A stretch of 27,996 bases of DNA from positions 1 through 27,996 of IMG/VR virus record IMGVR_UViG_3300030085_003788, one strand, 5' to 3'. The notes beneath the pieces were generated by a model. That model saw nothing but the letters and a program-made list of their open reading frames with translations. It did not search any database and was not told where the DNA came from. Source of the stretch: a virus. Every line of letters starts with the position of its first letter. Within the stretch, counting starts at the first letter, position 1. A program made the position numbers and the translations under genes. Of this stretch, positions 22,294-27,996 are shown in pieces.

Positions 22294-23005
22294 AAATGTA
22301 ATTATTGCTGGGTTATTGATTGGTTCAGCACATGGAATGACAGTTCCAGCAAAAGCACATCATCCAGAATTAGATAATCCTGTTTCTTTTACTGATAAAA
22401 TCACTAAGGGATATCATACTATGGATGCTATGGGATGTATGCTACTTAGGGAGTGTACTGATGGAGTCAATAAAGTCAAAAGTATCTCAGATATTGATGC
22501 TGAGTATCCCAATAGTGATTTTGGTTTTGTTACTAACGAGTTCAACTCAATTCTCTCCTCTCTTGATCGGATCGGAGTTGAAGTTTTTCTAGCAGATTCA
22601 AAATATTTTCCTATCGGACATAGGGGAGTTTATCATACTGTTTCTAATAACTTTTTTCTGAATCGCGCTTTTATGCATCGTCCTAGTACTCTGATGAGTG
22701 TGATGCGTCATGAAGGATGGCATGCTGCCCAAGACTGTATGGCTGGTTCGATTGAAAATAATATGATCGCCATCATTCATAATGAAGATGATGTTCCGAA
22801 GATTTGGCAGGATATTGCTACGAAGACTTACAAAGATATGCCTCATGCTATTCCCTGGGAAAAGGAAGCATTCTGGGCAGGTAAAACTCTTGGTATGACT
22901 CAGAAAGCACTTGATGCTTGTGCTGCAGGAAAAATGTGGGAAGTGTATACGCCAACACCAATGACTGGTGAGTGGTTGAGAGAAAATGGATTTATGTCTA
23001 AATGA
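22283..23005 (+). CDS. Exported HExxH metallopeptidase-like protein
   Basis: 240 residues. The N-terminus looks like a signal peptide (MNLKNVIIAGLLIGSAHG, then AKAHH). The core has VMRHEGWHAAQDC (H143, E144, H147) and, downstream, PWEKEAFWAGKT, where a Glu may be the third zinc ligand. That fits a zincin-type fold, but the family is not named. I recall related proteins in cyanophages as hypothetical. If exported, it could act on the cell envelope, but peptidase activity is inferred from the motif. It overlaps the oxygenase gene by 11 bases. Confidence 0.8.
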   Translation: MNLKNVIIAGLLIGSAHGMTVPAKAHHPELDNPVSFTDKITKGYHTMDAMGCMLLRECTDGVNKVKSISDIDAEYPNSDFGFVTNEFNSILSSLDRIGVEVFLADSKYFPIGHRGVYHTVSNNFFLNRAFMHRPSTLMSVMRHEGWHAAQDCMAGSIENNMIAIIHNEDDVPKIWQDIATKTYKDMPHAIPWEKEAFWAGKTLGMTQKALDACAAGKMWEVYTPTPMTGEWLRENGFMSK

Positions 23006-23008
23006 ATT

Positions 23009-23269
23009 ATGGATATCAAAGATAAGTTAGTTGCAGGTACATCTGTTTTAGCATTAGGTGCTAGTTCAGTTGTTGGTGGTAATATTGCTATTGATAAGGC
23101 AACTGGTGGTGCTGAAAAGCGTAGAGATGAAACTGTCCAGGCAGTTCTTGAGGAAATCATGCCTATTGTAGATGCCAGGATACATCAATTAGTACCTAAA
23201 ACCTCAGGTTCAGTTGTTACGGATCAACCAGCACCTTCTGCTAATTATAGAAATAGGGTTCCAAAATGA
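23009..23269 (+). CDS. 86-aa hypothetical protein, Ala/Gly-rich
   Basis: A start MDIKDKLVAGTSVLALGASSVVGGNIAI with a short hydrophobic stretch, then a charged helix (AEKRRDETVQAVLEEIMPIV) and a Pro-rich end. No clear cleavage site. The ATGA overlap with the next gene at 23266 marks it as coupled to the structural-type gene. The function is unknown. Confidence 0.7.
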   Translation: MDIKDKLVAGTSVLALGASSVVGGNIAIDKATGGAEKRRDETVQAVLEEIMPIVDARIHQLVPKTSGSVVTDQPAPSANYRNRVPK

Positions 23270-24117
23270 TACCTGAAGTAGAACTTAATAAAGTTAAAAT
23301 AGGAAACATTGGAGTTCAAATCGGGGGTCGAATTAGACCCTCTTCTTTACGTAATATAGACATTCCAGATAATAATATTTGGGTTACTCAACCACCAAGT
23401 GTAATTCCCCCAGCTGTTCCAGTAACTGTGGATCTCGGAACACCAATTGTGAATATTCCTGGATGTGTTAATGTTCACAAAGAAAATGTAAAGCAAGCTT
23501 CTAAGAATAAGAACCTTGTTGATGATGACCCCAAAGGCAATACAACTCTTTGTGATGCGGGAGTACCTTCATATGCCCCTCTTGACTATCAGGCGAATGA
23601 ATTAACTTGGACTACAGTTACTCCAAAACAACCAGAACCCAAAGGTGTAGATGCAGGTACTCCTGAGGCACCACCACTTCCTGCTACACCATCACCTCCA
23701 GTTATTCCGCCTAAAACTGCAGAGCAAAAAAAATGCCCTGGACCGAAAGATCTCAGGGTTGGTGATTATTCTACTAGTGGTGATGAAAAGGTAATAGGTC
23801 ACAGATGGAATGAGGATGAAACCATTTGTATTGTTGAATGGGGACCTGTTGGTATTACTGAAAAATATTTACCCGCACCTCAAACTGTAACTACTACCGC
23901 GACAATCGCCGTAGTTGCGACGACTTCTGCACTGCTCGCAAAACCTCTTGCTGACCTCCTCCTGAGGATCGTGAAGCCTGTTGTGAAGAAAACTGTAGGT
24001 AAGGTGAAGAAGATCCTGGGTAAAGAAGATCCTGTGCAGTCCCTGGAGCAACGGAAGCTTGCTCAGAGGGATCGGAATCGGGCTTTACGGGAGCTGCGGA
24101 AGGCGATGAAGAAGTAG
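23266..24117 (+). CDS. 283-aa Pro-rich structural-type protein with C-terminal basic helices
   Basis: Start fixed by ATGA overlap. Residues 1-70 are beta-rich with Ile, Val and Pro; residues 125-160 are Pro-rich (PPLPATPSPPVIPPKTAEQ); then a folded part (VGDYSTSGDEKVIGHRW, EWGPVGITEKYL); then a hydrophobic segment (ATIAVVATTSALLAKPLADLLL) and a Lys/Arg-rich end (RKLAQRDRNRALRELRKAMKK). I recall this C-terminal pattern in other cyanomyovirus proteins. The minus-strand gene below overlaps its last 224 bases. The function is unknown, possibly virion. Confidence 0.8.
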   Translation: MIPEVELNKVKIGNIGVQIGGRIRPSSLRNIDIPDNNIWVTQPPSVIPPAVPVTVDLGTPIVNIPGCVNVHKENVKQASKNKNLVDDDPKGNTTLCDAGVPSYAPLDYQANELTWTTVTPKQPEPKGVDAGTPEAPPLPATPSPPVIPPKTAEQKKCPGPKDLRVGDYSTSGDEKVIGHRWNEDETICIVEWGPVGITEKYLPAPQTVTTTATIAVVATTSALLAKPLADLLLRIVKPVVKKTVGKVKKILGKEDPVQSLEQRKLAQRDRNRALRELRKAMKK

Positions 24118-24916
24118 GTTGTGGGTGAATATGGTGTGTGTGATCTGGGATTTTACCTGATGGTGCATTAGTTACCATGACATCAGCACAGATTGCCGCA
24201 TATGGACTTCTGGGATGAAAGCGAATTCCTCTCATCATCAAATCTCCACAATTCTTCAATCTAGCTAATTCAAAATCTAATCTTTTATTGGCAGTTAATT
24301 GTTGTTGCATTGCAATTTGTGCTTGCGCTGCTTCATGACATTGCTTTTGAAACTTCTTATTCATTGGAATACTCAAAGTCGCAGACAAACCTATATTAAA
24401 ACTTTGATTTGCTTTCATATCTGTACGAACAGGTTTTTGCCAGACTACACTACCAGGATTATCTGGAATTCCGTCTGGTCCATCCTGATCAATAGTGATT
24501 TCCATTGGATCACCGTCAGGAAACCAACGAACAGTTTCTCCAGCATCATTTACATAAGTTCTATCATCATACCAAGGTTCCCAGGGGTAATTTCTTACTG
24601 TCGTTGATACTTCAGTAGTTCTACCTTCAAAATCAGTCATATCATACTGTGGTTCCATATAGAAATCTTCCCACGGATCTTTTCTACTATCCGCAAATTG
24701 AAGATATGGTGTCACATTAAGAGTGCTTCCCTGACATTGAACACCACCACCGTAAGTATTAGTGATGTAAGGACCTTGTAAAACCTGGATCGCCTGATTG
24801 GTCACCGAGCCTGAGCTATTCGCGATTGGATTTGCAGTCGCAGAAACACCACCTACACCTTGTGCAAGTGCTGCATTTGGACTCAGGATACTAAAAGAAG
24901 TTATTACTGCGTAAAT
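23894..24916 (-). CDS. Exported-type structural protein, non-standard start, long C-terminal overlap
   Basis: About 340 residues from a proposed ATT at 24916. Signal-peptide-like YAVITSFSILSPNAALAQ precedes VQCQGSTLNVTPYLQF, KDPWEDFYMEPQYD, IPDNPGSVVWQKPVRT and a helix with ARLKNCGDLMMRGI, ending in CADVMVT and DHTHHIH. I recall this order in exported or structural cyanophage proteins. No ATG, GTG or TTG lies in frame between the upstream gene's interior and residue E of YMEPQY, so a standard start would delete the signal. The start is therefore uncertain. The last 74 codons are antisense to 23266-24117 and are Ser/Pro/Gln-rich, unlike the rest. An assembly error cannot be excluded. Confidence 0.6.
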   Translation of the reverse strand: MYAVITSFSILSPNAALAQGVGGVSATANPIANSSGSVTNQAIQVLQGPYITNTYGGGVQCQGSTLNVTPYLQFADSRKDPWEDFYMEPQYDMTDFEGRTTEVSTTVRNYPWEPWYDDRTYVNDAGETVRWFPDGDPMEITIDQDGPDGIPDNPGSVVWQKPVRTDMKANQSFNIGLSATLSIPMNKKFQKQCHEAAQAQIAMQQQLTANKRLDFELARLKNCGDLMMRGIRFHPRSPYAAICADVMVTNAPSGKIPDHTHHIHPQPTSSSPSAAPVKPDSDPSEQASVAPGTAQDLLYPGSSSPYLQFSSQQASRSSGGGQQEVLRAVQKSSQLRRLSR

Positions 24917-25392
24917 GTACTTGTGGTATCGGTTACGCTTTCTATCACCGTTGTTCTTTGAATAATTGTTTGATTCGTCATTCCTGGTCCAGAATATGTC
25001 TGGGTGAACTGAAATGCTGCTCCAGGATCTGATATTGTGAATGCTGCTTGGTTTGAGAGATCTAACGAGTCGAATGAACTTGTTACTTGACCTGTTACTT
25101 CTCCTGTAGCGCCAGTTGTTGCTGGCGCTACATTCACTGTTGATGTGTTCGTTGTTGGATTGAGTCTTTCTCCCCCATTGGAGACGCCCACTCCTGATAC
25201 TGAGTATTCCCATCCTGTTCTAAAATCCACGCTATTAATAGTTTCAGTCACGGTTGAGGTTGTTTCCGTGTGGCTCGTCATTGAGCCCTGTGTGAAGTTT
25301 GGGACAACGGGGACTGCCTGGGCAGTGGCACCTAAACTTAGGATTGCCGCTGCACTCGTCACAGTAGACATTATAGTCCGCCCAAAATTCAT
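24904..25392 (-). CDS. Exported Thr/Ser-rich protein
   Basis: 162 residues from ATG 25392, with GGAGAG about 8 bases upstream. A signal peptide (MNFGRTIMSTVTSAAAILSL, cut after ATAQA) leads to VPVVPNFTQGSMTSHTETTS and a Thr/Ser/Gly-rich body ending VIESVTDTTSTFTQ. I recall the VPVVPNFTQGSMTSHTET start and the FTQ end in cyanophage proteins of unknown function. It lies between two other exported-type genes. It may be displayed in the periplasm or be a virion component. Confidence 0.8.
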   Translation of the reverse strand: MNFGRTIMSTVTSAAAILSLGATAQAVPVVPNFTQGSMTSHTETTSTVTETINSVDFRTGWEYSVSGVGVSNGGERLNPTTNTSTVNVAPATTGATGEVTGQVTSSFDSLDLSNQAAFTISDPGAAFQFTQTYSGPGMTNQTIIQRTTVIESVTDTTSTFTQ

Positions 25393-25425
25393 TCTTTTTA
25401 CTCTCCATACTAGCACAGAAATGCT

Positions 25426-25935
25426 TTATCGTATAGTCAATTCTGTAACAAATTGACCTGTAACGCTTGTACCAGCTCCACCTGGAGTTAAAGTACCAAA
25501 TCCATGCTTACTGGTGACGCTACCAGCAAGGTCGCCAGCAGTTCCAGCCGCAGTAGAAATCTGATTACTGTATGCACTAACGGCACCTGTGGCAGGTGCA
25601 GAAGTAACAATAGTATCTCCTGCAGTATATGAAGCACTATATGAATATGCTTCACCAGCAGTTGTTTGTGATGCAGTGATGGCAGTTACATCAAACTGTC
25701 CATCGGAACCAACACCAATCTTGGCAACAGCATTTACATCTGCTGTTCCATTATTATATGTTGTTGTAACATTGCTGCCAGAGGTACTAAAGGTGTTACC
25801 CATTCTAGTTGCCTGAGTTGCTGCAGCATTGACAGTCAATTGAACACTTGACTGTAGTTTATGTGTTATGTCCGCATGTGCTGCACTTGCTGTTCCTAAC
25901 AAGAGCAGTGCTGCAATGGGTAAAAACCTTGTCAT
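25426..25935 (-). CDS. Exported Thr/Ala-rich beta-type protein
   Basis: 169 residues. A typical signal peptide (MTRFLPIAALLLLGTASAAHA) is followed by DITHKLQSSVQLTVNAAATQ and a Thr/Ser/Gly-rich body, ending GQFVTELTIR. I recall this pattern in other T4-like cyanophages without a known function. Good RBS (AGAGG) before the ATG, and a late-promoter-like site at 25960-25967. It is the first of three minus-strand exported-type genes. Confidence 0.8.
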   Translation of the reverse strand: MTRFLPIAALLLLGTASAAHADITHKLQSSVQLTVNAAATQATRMGNTFSTSGSNVTTTYNNGTADVNAVAKIGVGSDGQFDVTAITASQTTAGEAYSYSASYTAGDTIVTSAPATGAVSAYSNQISTAAGTAGDLAGSVTSKHGFGTLTPGGAGTSVTGQFVTELTIR

Positions 25936-25959
25936 TCTTTTACCTCTTGTGATCAGCTT

Positions 25960-25967
25960 TATTTAGT
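25960..25967 (-). promoter_or_regulatory. Late-promoter-like ACTAAATA (minus strand)
   Basis: 24 bases before the ATG at 25935. Two mismatches from TATAAATA. It would drive the three minus-strand exported-type genes. Confidence 0.4.
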
Positions 25968-26004
25968 GATTAAAGATTTGCATAATGCAATACAGAATTA
26001 TATG

Positions 26005-26013
26005 TGTTATAAT
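26005..26013 (+). promoter_or_regulatory. Extended -10 promoter (TGT TATAAT)
   Basis: A perfect TATAAT preceded by TG-N. No good -35 is visible, but extended -10 promoters tolerate this. It is 22 bases before the ATG at 26036 and probably starts transcription of the coiled-coil gene and talC. Confidence 0.6.
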
Positions 26014-26035
26014 ATAGTATAGTCTATGTAAAAAA

Positions 26036-26254
26036 ATGGCTCAATCTACTGAACAACAAAAACAACATTTGGATTCTGCTGTTGAGCAGCAGCAAATGTT
26101 GCTGAACGAGATTCAAGAATTACAAAATCAAATTAATCAGAAGAGAGAAGTTGTACTAAAAGTACAAGGCGTTATTGAATATCTGCAACAAGTTGTAGAA
26201 GCACCTGAACCTGTTGTAGTTCCTGAAACAACAACTGAAGGAGATGCTGAATGA
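26036..26254 (+). CDS. 72-aa coiled-coil protein upstream of talC
   Basis: Almost all of residues 5-52 form one Gln/Glu/Leu-rich coil (LLNEIQELQNQINQKREVVL), followed by a Pro/Val/Glu tail. There is no signal peptide or enzymatic motif. The stop overlaps the talC start by four bases (ATGA). Coupling to talC is seen; a functional link is not established. Confidence 0.8.
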   Translation: MAQSTEQQKQHLDSAVEQQQMLLNEIQELQNQINQKREVVLKVQGVIEYLQQVVEAPEPVVVPETTTEGDAE

Positions 26255-26901
26255 AAATCTTTCTAGACACTGCAGATGTAAATGAAATCCGTGAGGGATG
26301 GGAGTCTGGAATTATTGATGGTATTACCACTAACCCTACACTAATCCGTAAGAGTGGTAGAGATCCTGAAGAAGTTTATCAGGAACTTATTGATATGGGC
26401 ATCAATGATGTCAGCATGGAAGTCGTAGGAGACTATGCTACAATGGTTGATGAAGGTGCTCGCCTTGCCCGCAAATTTGGTAAATCAGCAACTATTAAAG
26501 TTCCTTGTACTCCAGATGGTTTGCGTGTTTGTAGAACACTTTCAAGAGATCTGATCAGTGTAAATGTAACTCTAATCTTTTCTCCTGCACAAGCAATTCT
26601 TGCCGCAAAGAGTGGTGCGAAATATGTATCACCATTTGTAGGTAGAGTTGACGATAACTCATATTCTGGTCTTTCTCTTGTGGAGCAGATCGCTAAAGTA
26701 TATGATGTGCAGGGTATCAATAAAACAGAAGTTCTTGCAGCATCCATTCGTGATGTAAAAGCAGTATCTGATTGTTTTGCTGTTGGAGCTAATGTTGTTA
26801 CAATGCCACCAAAAGTATTTCACAAAATGTATGAACATGTATTGACTGATAAAGGTCTATACCTATTCGATTTGGATTTTGCTCAGATTGTCAAAAAGTA
26901 G
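26251..26901 (+). CDS. talC: Transaldolase, TalC type
   Basis: 216 residues, typical for the short TalC/MipB family. The N-terminal MKIFLDTADVNEIREG and TTNPTLIRK are diagnostic. Schiff-base lysine K83 lies in TIKVPC. NVTLIFSPAQA and AASIRDV complete the barrel. It transfers dihydroxyacetone units in the pentose phosphate pathway. In cyanophages it is a common auxiliary metabolic gene that pushes carbon towards NADPH and ribose-5-phosphate, which fits with the NrdAB genes in this window. The ATG overlaps the coiled-coil gene. Confidence 0.97.
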   Translation: MKIFLDTADVNEIREGWESGIIDGITTNPTLIRKSGRDPEEVYQELIDMGINDVSMEVVGDYATMVDEGARLARKFGKSATIKVPCTPDGLRVCRTLSRDLISVNVTLIFSPAQAILAAKSGAKYVSPFVGRVDDNSYSGLSLVEQIAKVYDVQGINKTEVLAASIRDVKAVSDCFAVGANVVTMPPKVFHKMYEHVLTDKGLYLFDLDFAQIVKK

Positions 26902-26916
26902 AAATAACCGAACTAC

Positions 26917-26945
26917 TTGACGAAAGCTTAAGTAAAGGTTATAAT
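26917..26945 (+). promoter_or_regulatory. Strong sigma70 promoter before the beta-barrel-like gene
   Basis: TTGACG at 26917-26922, 17-base spacer, and TATAAT at 26940-26945. It is nearly consensus. A late octamer overlaps its -10, so the same place can serve host and phage sigma factors. The expected start is near 26951. Confidence 0.8.
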
Positions 26946-26950
26946 AAATA
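26943..26950 (+). promoter_or_regulatory. Late promoter AATAAATA fused with the -10
   Basis: The -10 and the late octamer share bases (TATAATAAATA at 26940-26950). This suits an early-and-late, strongly expressed gene. Confidence 0.55.
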
Positions 26951-27093
26951 CCTACTCATAGAGGACGCTCTATGCGCCCCCTAATCCGAATTCCGCAAAT
27001 TTGAGCTAGGATAGAGTAGGGATATTACGGAATCATGTCGAGATTCCTATCATCCGTAGGTTAAACTCTACGAGTTCACTCAAAAGGAAAAAA
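26951..27093 (+). promoter_or_regulatory. Structured leader of the 27094 gene
   Basis: About 140 bases between the promoter and the ATG. Hairpins by eye: 26957-26963 with 26968-26974 (7 bp, loop GACG); 27029-27034 with 27042-27047 (6 bp, loop of 7); 27055-27059 with 27068-27072 (5 bp, loop of 8). Alternative pairs exist: CCTACTC at 26951-26957 with GAGTAGG at 27014-27020, and ATAGAG at 27011-27016 with CTCTAT at 26968-26973. The RBS AAGGA lies before the ATG. A regulatory or stability role, or a small RNA, is inference. Confidence 0.4.
26972..27004 (+). CDS. Possible 10-aa leader peptide in the leader
   Basis: ATG at 26972 follows GAGGA with a 6-base gap and opens MRPLIRIPQI before TGA. The RBS and ATG lie in the first hairpin, so folding could block this start. 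It uses codons that look uncommon for this AT-rich genome (CGC, CCC, CTA, CGA, CCG). The coding status is unproven. Confidence 0.25.
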   Translation: MRPLIRIPQI

Positions 27094-27474
27094 ATGTTTA
27101 CTAAATCTATTTTCGCAGCCATTGCTGCAGCCCCCCTGTTCGCTGGTGCCGCTTTCGCAGGTCCCTATGTCAATGTGGAAGTCAATGCAGGTTGGACGGG
27201 CGACGACTACACTGGGGCAACTACAGATGCTCATGTAGGCTTTGAAGGACCTCTAGGCGAAGCTGGTGCTTCCTACTATGTGCAGGGCGGACCTGCTATC
27301 GTATCTGTAGATGGCGAAGAGCTTTCTACTCGTTTCTCTGGTAAAGCAGGTGTTGGCGTTCCCGTCACGGATGCGCTTGGTCTCTATGGTGAAGTCAGTT
27401 TCATCACTGCTGAAGAAGAGTTCCTAGATGATCTGGGAGTAGGCGGTAAACTGGGTGTGAAGTACAACTTCTGA
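27094..27474 (+). CDS. Small exported beta-barrel-like (porin-like) protein
   Basis: 126 residues. A signal peptide (MFTKSIFAAIAAAPLFAGAAFA) is followed by GPYVNVEVNAGWTGDDY and a pattern of alternating strands (FEGPLGEAGASYYVQGG, LGLYGEVSFIT, LGVGGKLGVKYNF). The terminal aromatic Phe is typical of outer-membrane beta-barrels. I recall similar short proteins in T4-like cyanophages. It has the strongest promoter in the window, a structured leader and a clear terminator. It may change the host outer membrane; the role is inference. Confidence 0.85.
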   Translation: MFTKSIFAAIAAAPLFAGAAFAGPYVNVEVNAGWTGDDYTGATTDAHVGFEGPLGEAGASYYVQGGPAIVSVDGEELSTRFSGKAGVGVPVTDALGLYGEVSFITAEEEFLDDLGVGGKLGVKYNF

Positions 27475-27490
27475 TAATAATATAAAAATT

Positions 27491-27519
27491 AGATCCCCCC
27501 TTGCAGGGGATCTTTTTTT
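27491..27519 (+). terminator. Rho-independent terminator
   Basis: AGATCCCC and GGGGATCT form a perfect 8-bp stem (27491-27498 with 27506-27513), loop of 7, followed by a run of T. It ends the beta-barrel-like transcript 17 bases after its stop. Confidence 0.9.
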
Positions 27520-27520
27520 A

Positions 27521-27529
27521 TGCTATACT
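27521..27529 (+). promoter_or_regulatory. Extended -10 promoter (TGC TATACT)
   Basis: TGC-TATACT lies directly after the terminator T-run and 25 bases before the TTG start at 27555. It likely drives the two small genes and perhaps tRNA-Ile. Confidence 0.5.
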
Positions 27530-27554
27530 TTATCAGTAATCAAGGGCACAGAAC

Positions 27555-27737
27555 TTGAAAGACCTCGATCTATCAAAACAGTTTGAATATCAAAAGCTTG
27601 TCAGAGAAATAGATCAATGCTATGATATAGATCAACTGAAAGAACTTTTTAAAGAATGGTTAGAGGTTCAGTTCAAAAAAGACAAGGTCATGCAGGACCT
27701 GCTCTTAGATACTATGAAAGATTTGTATTCTGAATGA
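27555..27737 (+). CDS. 60-aa charged helical protein, weakly NblA-like
   Basis: The only upstream start is TTG 27555, with AAGGG about 9 bases before it. The product has two charged helices (LSKQFEYQKLVREIDQCYD and IDQLKELFKEWLEVQFKKDK), then VMQDLLLDTMKDL. Length and two-helix layout recall NblA (phycobilisome degradation), which some freshwater cyanophages carry, but the key pattern is not clear. The family is uncertain. The next gene begins immediately after its stop. Confidence 0.6.
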   Translation: MKDLDLSKQFEYQKLVREIDQCYDIDQLKELFKEWLEVQFKKDKVMQDLLLDTMKDLYSE

Positions 27738-27914
27738 ATGGAAGTATTTACTCTTAAAGAATGGGAAGAAAACTTTGATGCATTATTCAAAAGAGTTGAA
27801 GAAGGAGAGACGATAGGTATTGTGAGAGAAGACGGAAAAGCAGCAGTATTCATGCCTTCTGATGAAGCAGAGTTTCTGCGAATACATACAACAGATAATA
27901 ACGACGCTGATTGA
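27738..27914 (+). CDS. Phd/YefM-like antitoxin-type protein (orphan)
   Basis: 58 residues, ATG directly after the upstream TGA. FTLKEWEENFDALFKRVEEGE and TIGIVREDGKAAVFMPSDEAEF match the N-terminal DNA-binding fold of Phd/YefM antitoxins (helix, strand with KAAVFMP). No toxin gene is adjacent, and the C-terminal toxin-binding part is short or missing. It might act as a regulator or block host toxin-antitoxin systems. These roles are inference. Confidence 0.75.
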   Translation: MEVFTLKEWEENFDALFKRVEEGETIGIVREDGKAAVFMPSDEAEFLRIHTTDNNDAD

Positions 27915-27921
27915 TGTATTT

Positions 27922-27993
27922 GGGAGCATAGCTTAACGGTTAGAGCGGGCTCCTTATAAGGGCTTAGTCTGGGTTCAATTCCCAGTGTTCCCA
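27922..27993 (+). tRNA. tRNA-Ile (anticodon TAT)
   Basis: Acceptor GGGAGCA pairs with TGTTCCC, D arm GCTT/GAGC, anticodon stem GGCTC/GGGCT with loop CTTATAA, T arm CTGGG/CCCAG with loop TTCAATT, and discriminator A. It reads AUA, a rare codon in many cyanobacteria but frequent in AT-rich phage genes. No CCA is encoded in the visible part. Confidence 0.9.
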
Positions 27994-27996
27994 TCC

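Noticed and set aside
23894-25213. Full-length reading of the minus-strand frame from ATG 25213
   Set aside because: The first 99 codons overlap the upstream exported-type gene in another frame and have a random-looking composition; the signal peptide begins after them.
27738-27914. Complete toxin-antitoxin pair
   Set aside because: No toxin-like gene lies next to the Phd/YefM-like gene; neighbours are a helical mini-gene and a tRNA.

Overview
The window is a piece of a T4-like cyanophage genome (a cyanomyovirus of a marine Synechococcus or Prochlorococcus host). It combines a T4-type primase (gp61), class Ia ribonucleotide reductase (nrdA, nrdB), plastocyanin (petE), plastoquinol terminal oxidase (PTOX) and a TalC-type transaldolase with small tightly packed genes, phage tRNAs and many octamers matching the T4 late promoter (TATAAATA and close variants). 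No chromosome, plasmid, IS element or CRISPR signature is visible. The exact phage cannot be named from the sequence alone.

Layout. (1) 1-7167, plus strand: small virion or lysis-type genes, a cupin-like protein, then primase, nrdA and nrdB for DNA synthesis, a small ORF and tRNA-Gly(TCC). (2) 7199-10433, plus strand: two large low-complexity proteins that look like virion proteins. The first starts with a peptide that resembles the T4 capsid-targeting sequence; the second carries a perfect 63-bp tandem repeat. (3) 10434-15552, minus strand: five genes that look like a tail or adhesin cassette. Three share one N-terminal domain, one has Calx-beta-like repeats, and two end in short von Willebrand-A-like modules with a DxSxS (MIDAS) motif. 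(4) 15586-24117, plus strand: a GIY-YIG nuclease, membrane proteins, two 2OG-Fe(II) oxygenases, a photosynthetic electron-flow cassette (petE, a 53-aa membrane protein, PTOX, a 78-aa membrane protein), a Staphylococcal-nuclease-like protein, an exported HExxH protein and a proline-rich structural-type protein. (5) 23894-25935, minus strand: three exported-type proteins; the last reads 224 nt into the opposing gene. (6) 26036-27996, plus strand: a coiled-coil protein, talC, a complex leader with an overlapping host-type/late promoter, a small beta-barrel-like exported protein with a strong terminator, a small helical protein, a Phd/YefM-like protein and tRNA-Ile(TAT).

How the genes fit together. 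Plastocyanin and PTOX can keep photosynthetic electron flow going while bypassing host carbon fixation. Transaldolase directs carbon through the pentose phosphate pathway to NADPH and ribose-5-phosphate, and NrdAB turns ribonucleotides into dNTPs for phage replication. The rest is mainly virion, host-recognition and cell-envelope functions, most with late-type promoters. The most interesting parts are the minus-strand adhesin cassette, the unnamed mini membrane proteins beside petE and PTOX, the structured leader at 26951-27093, and the convergent overlap at 23894-24117.
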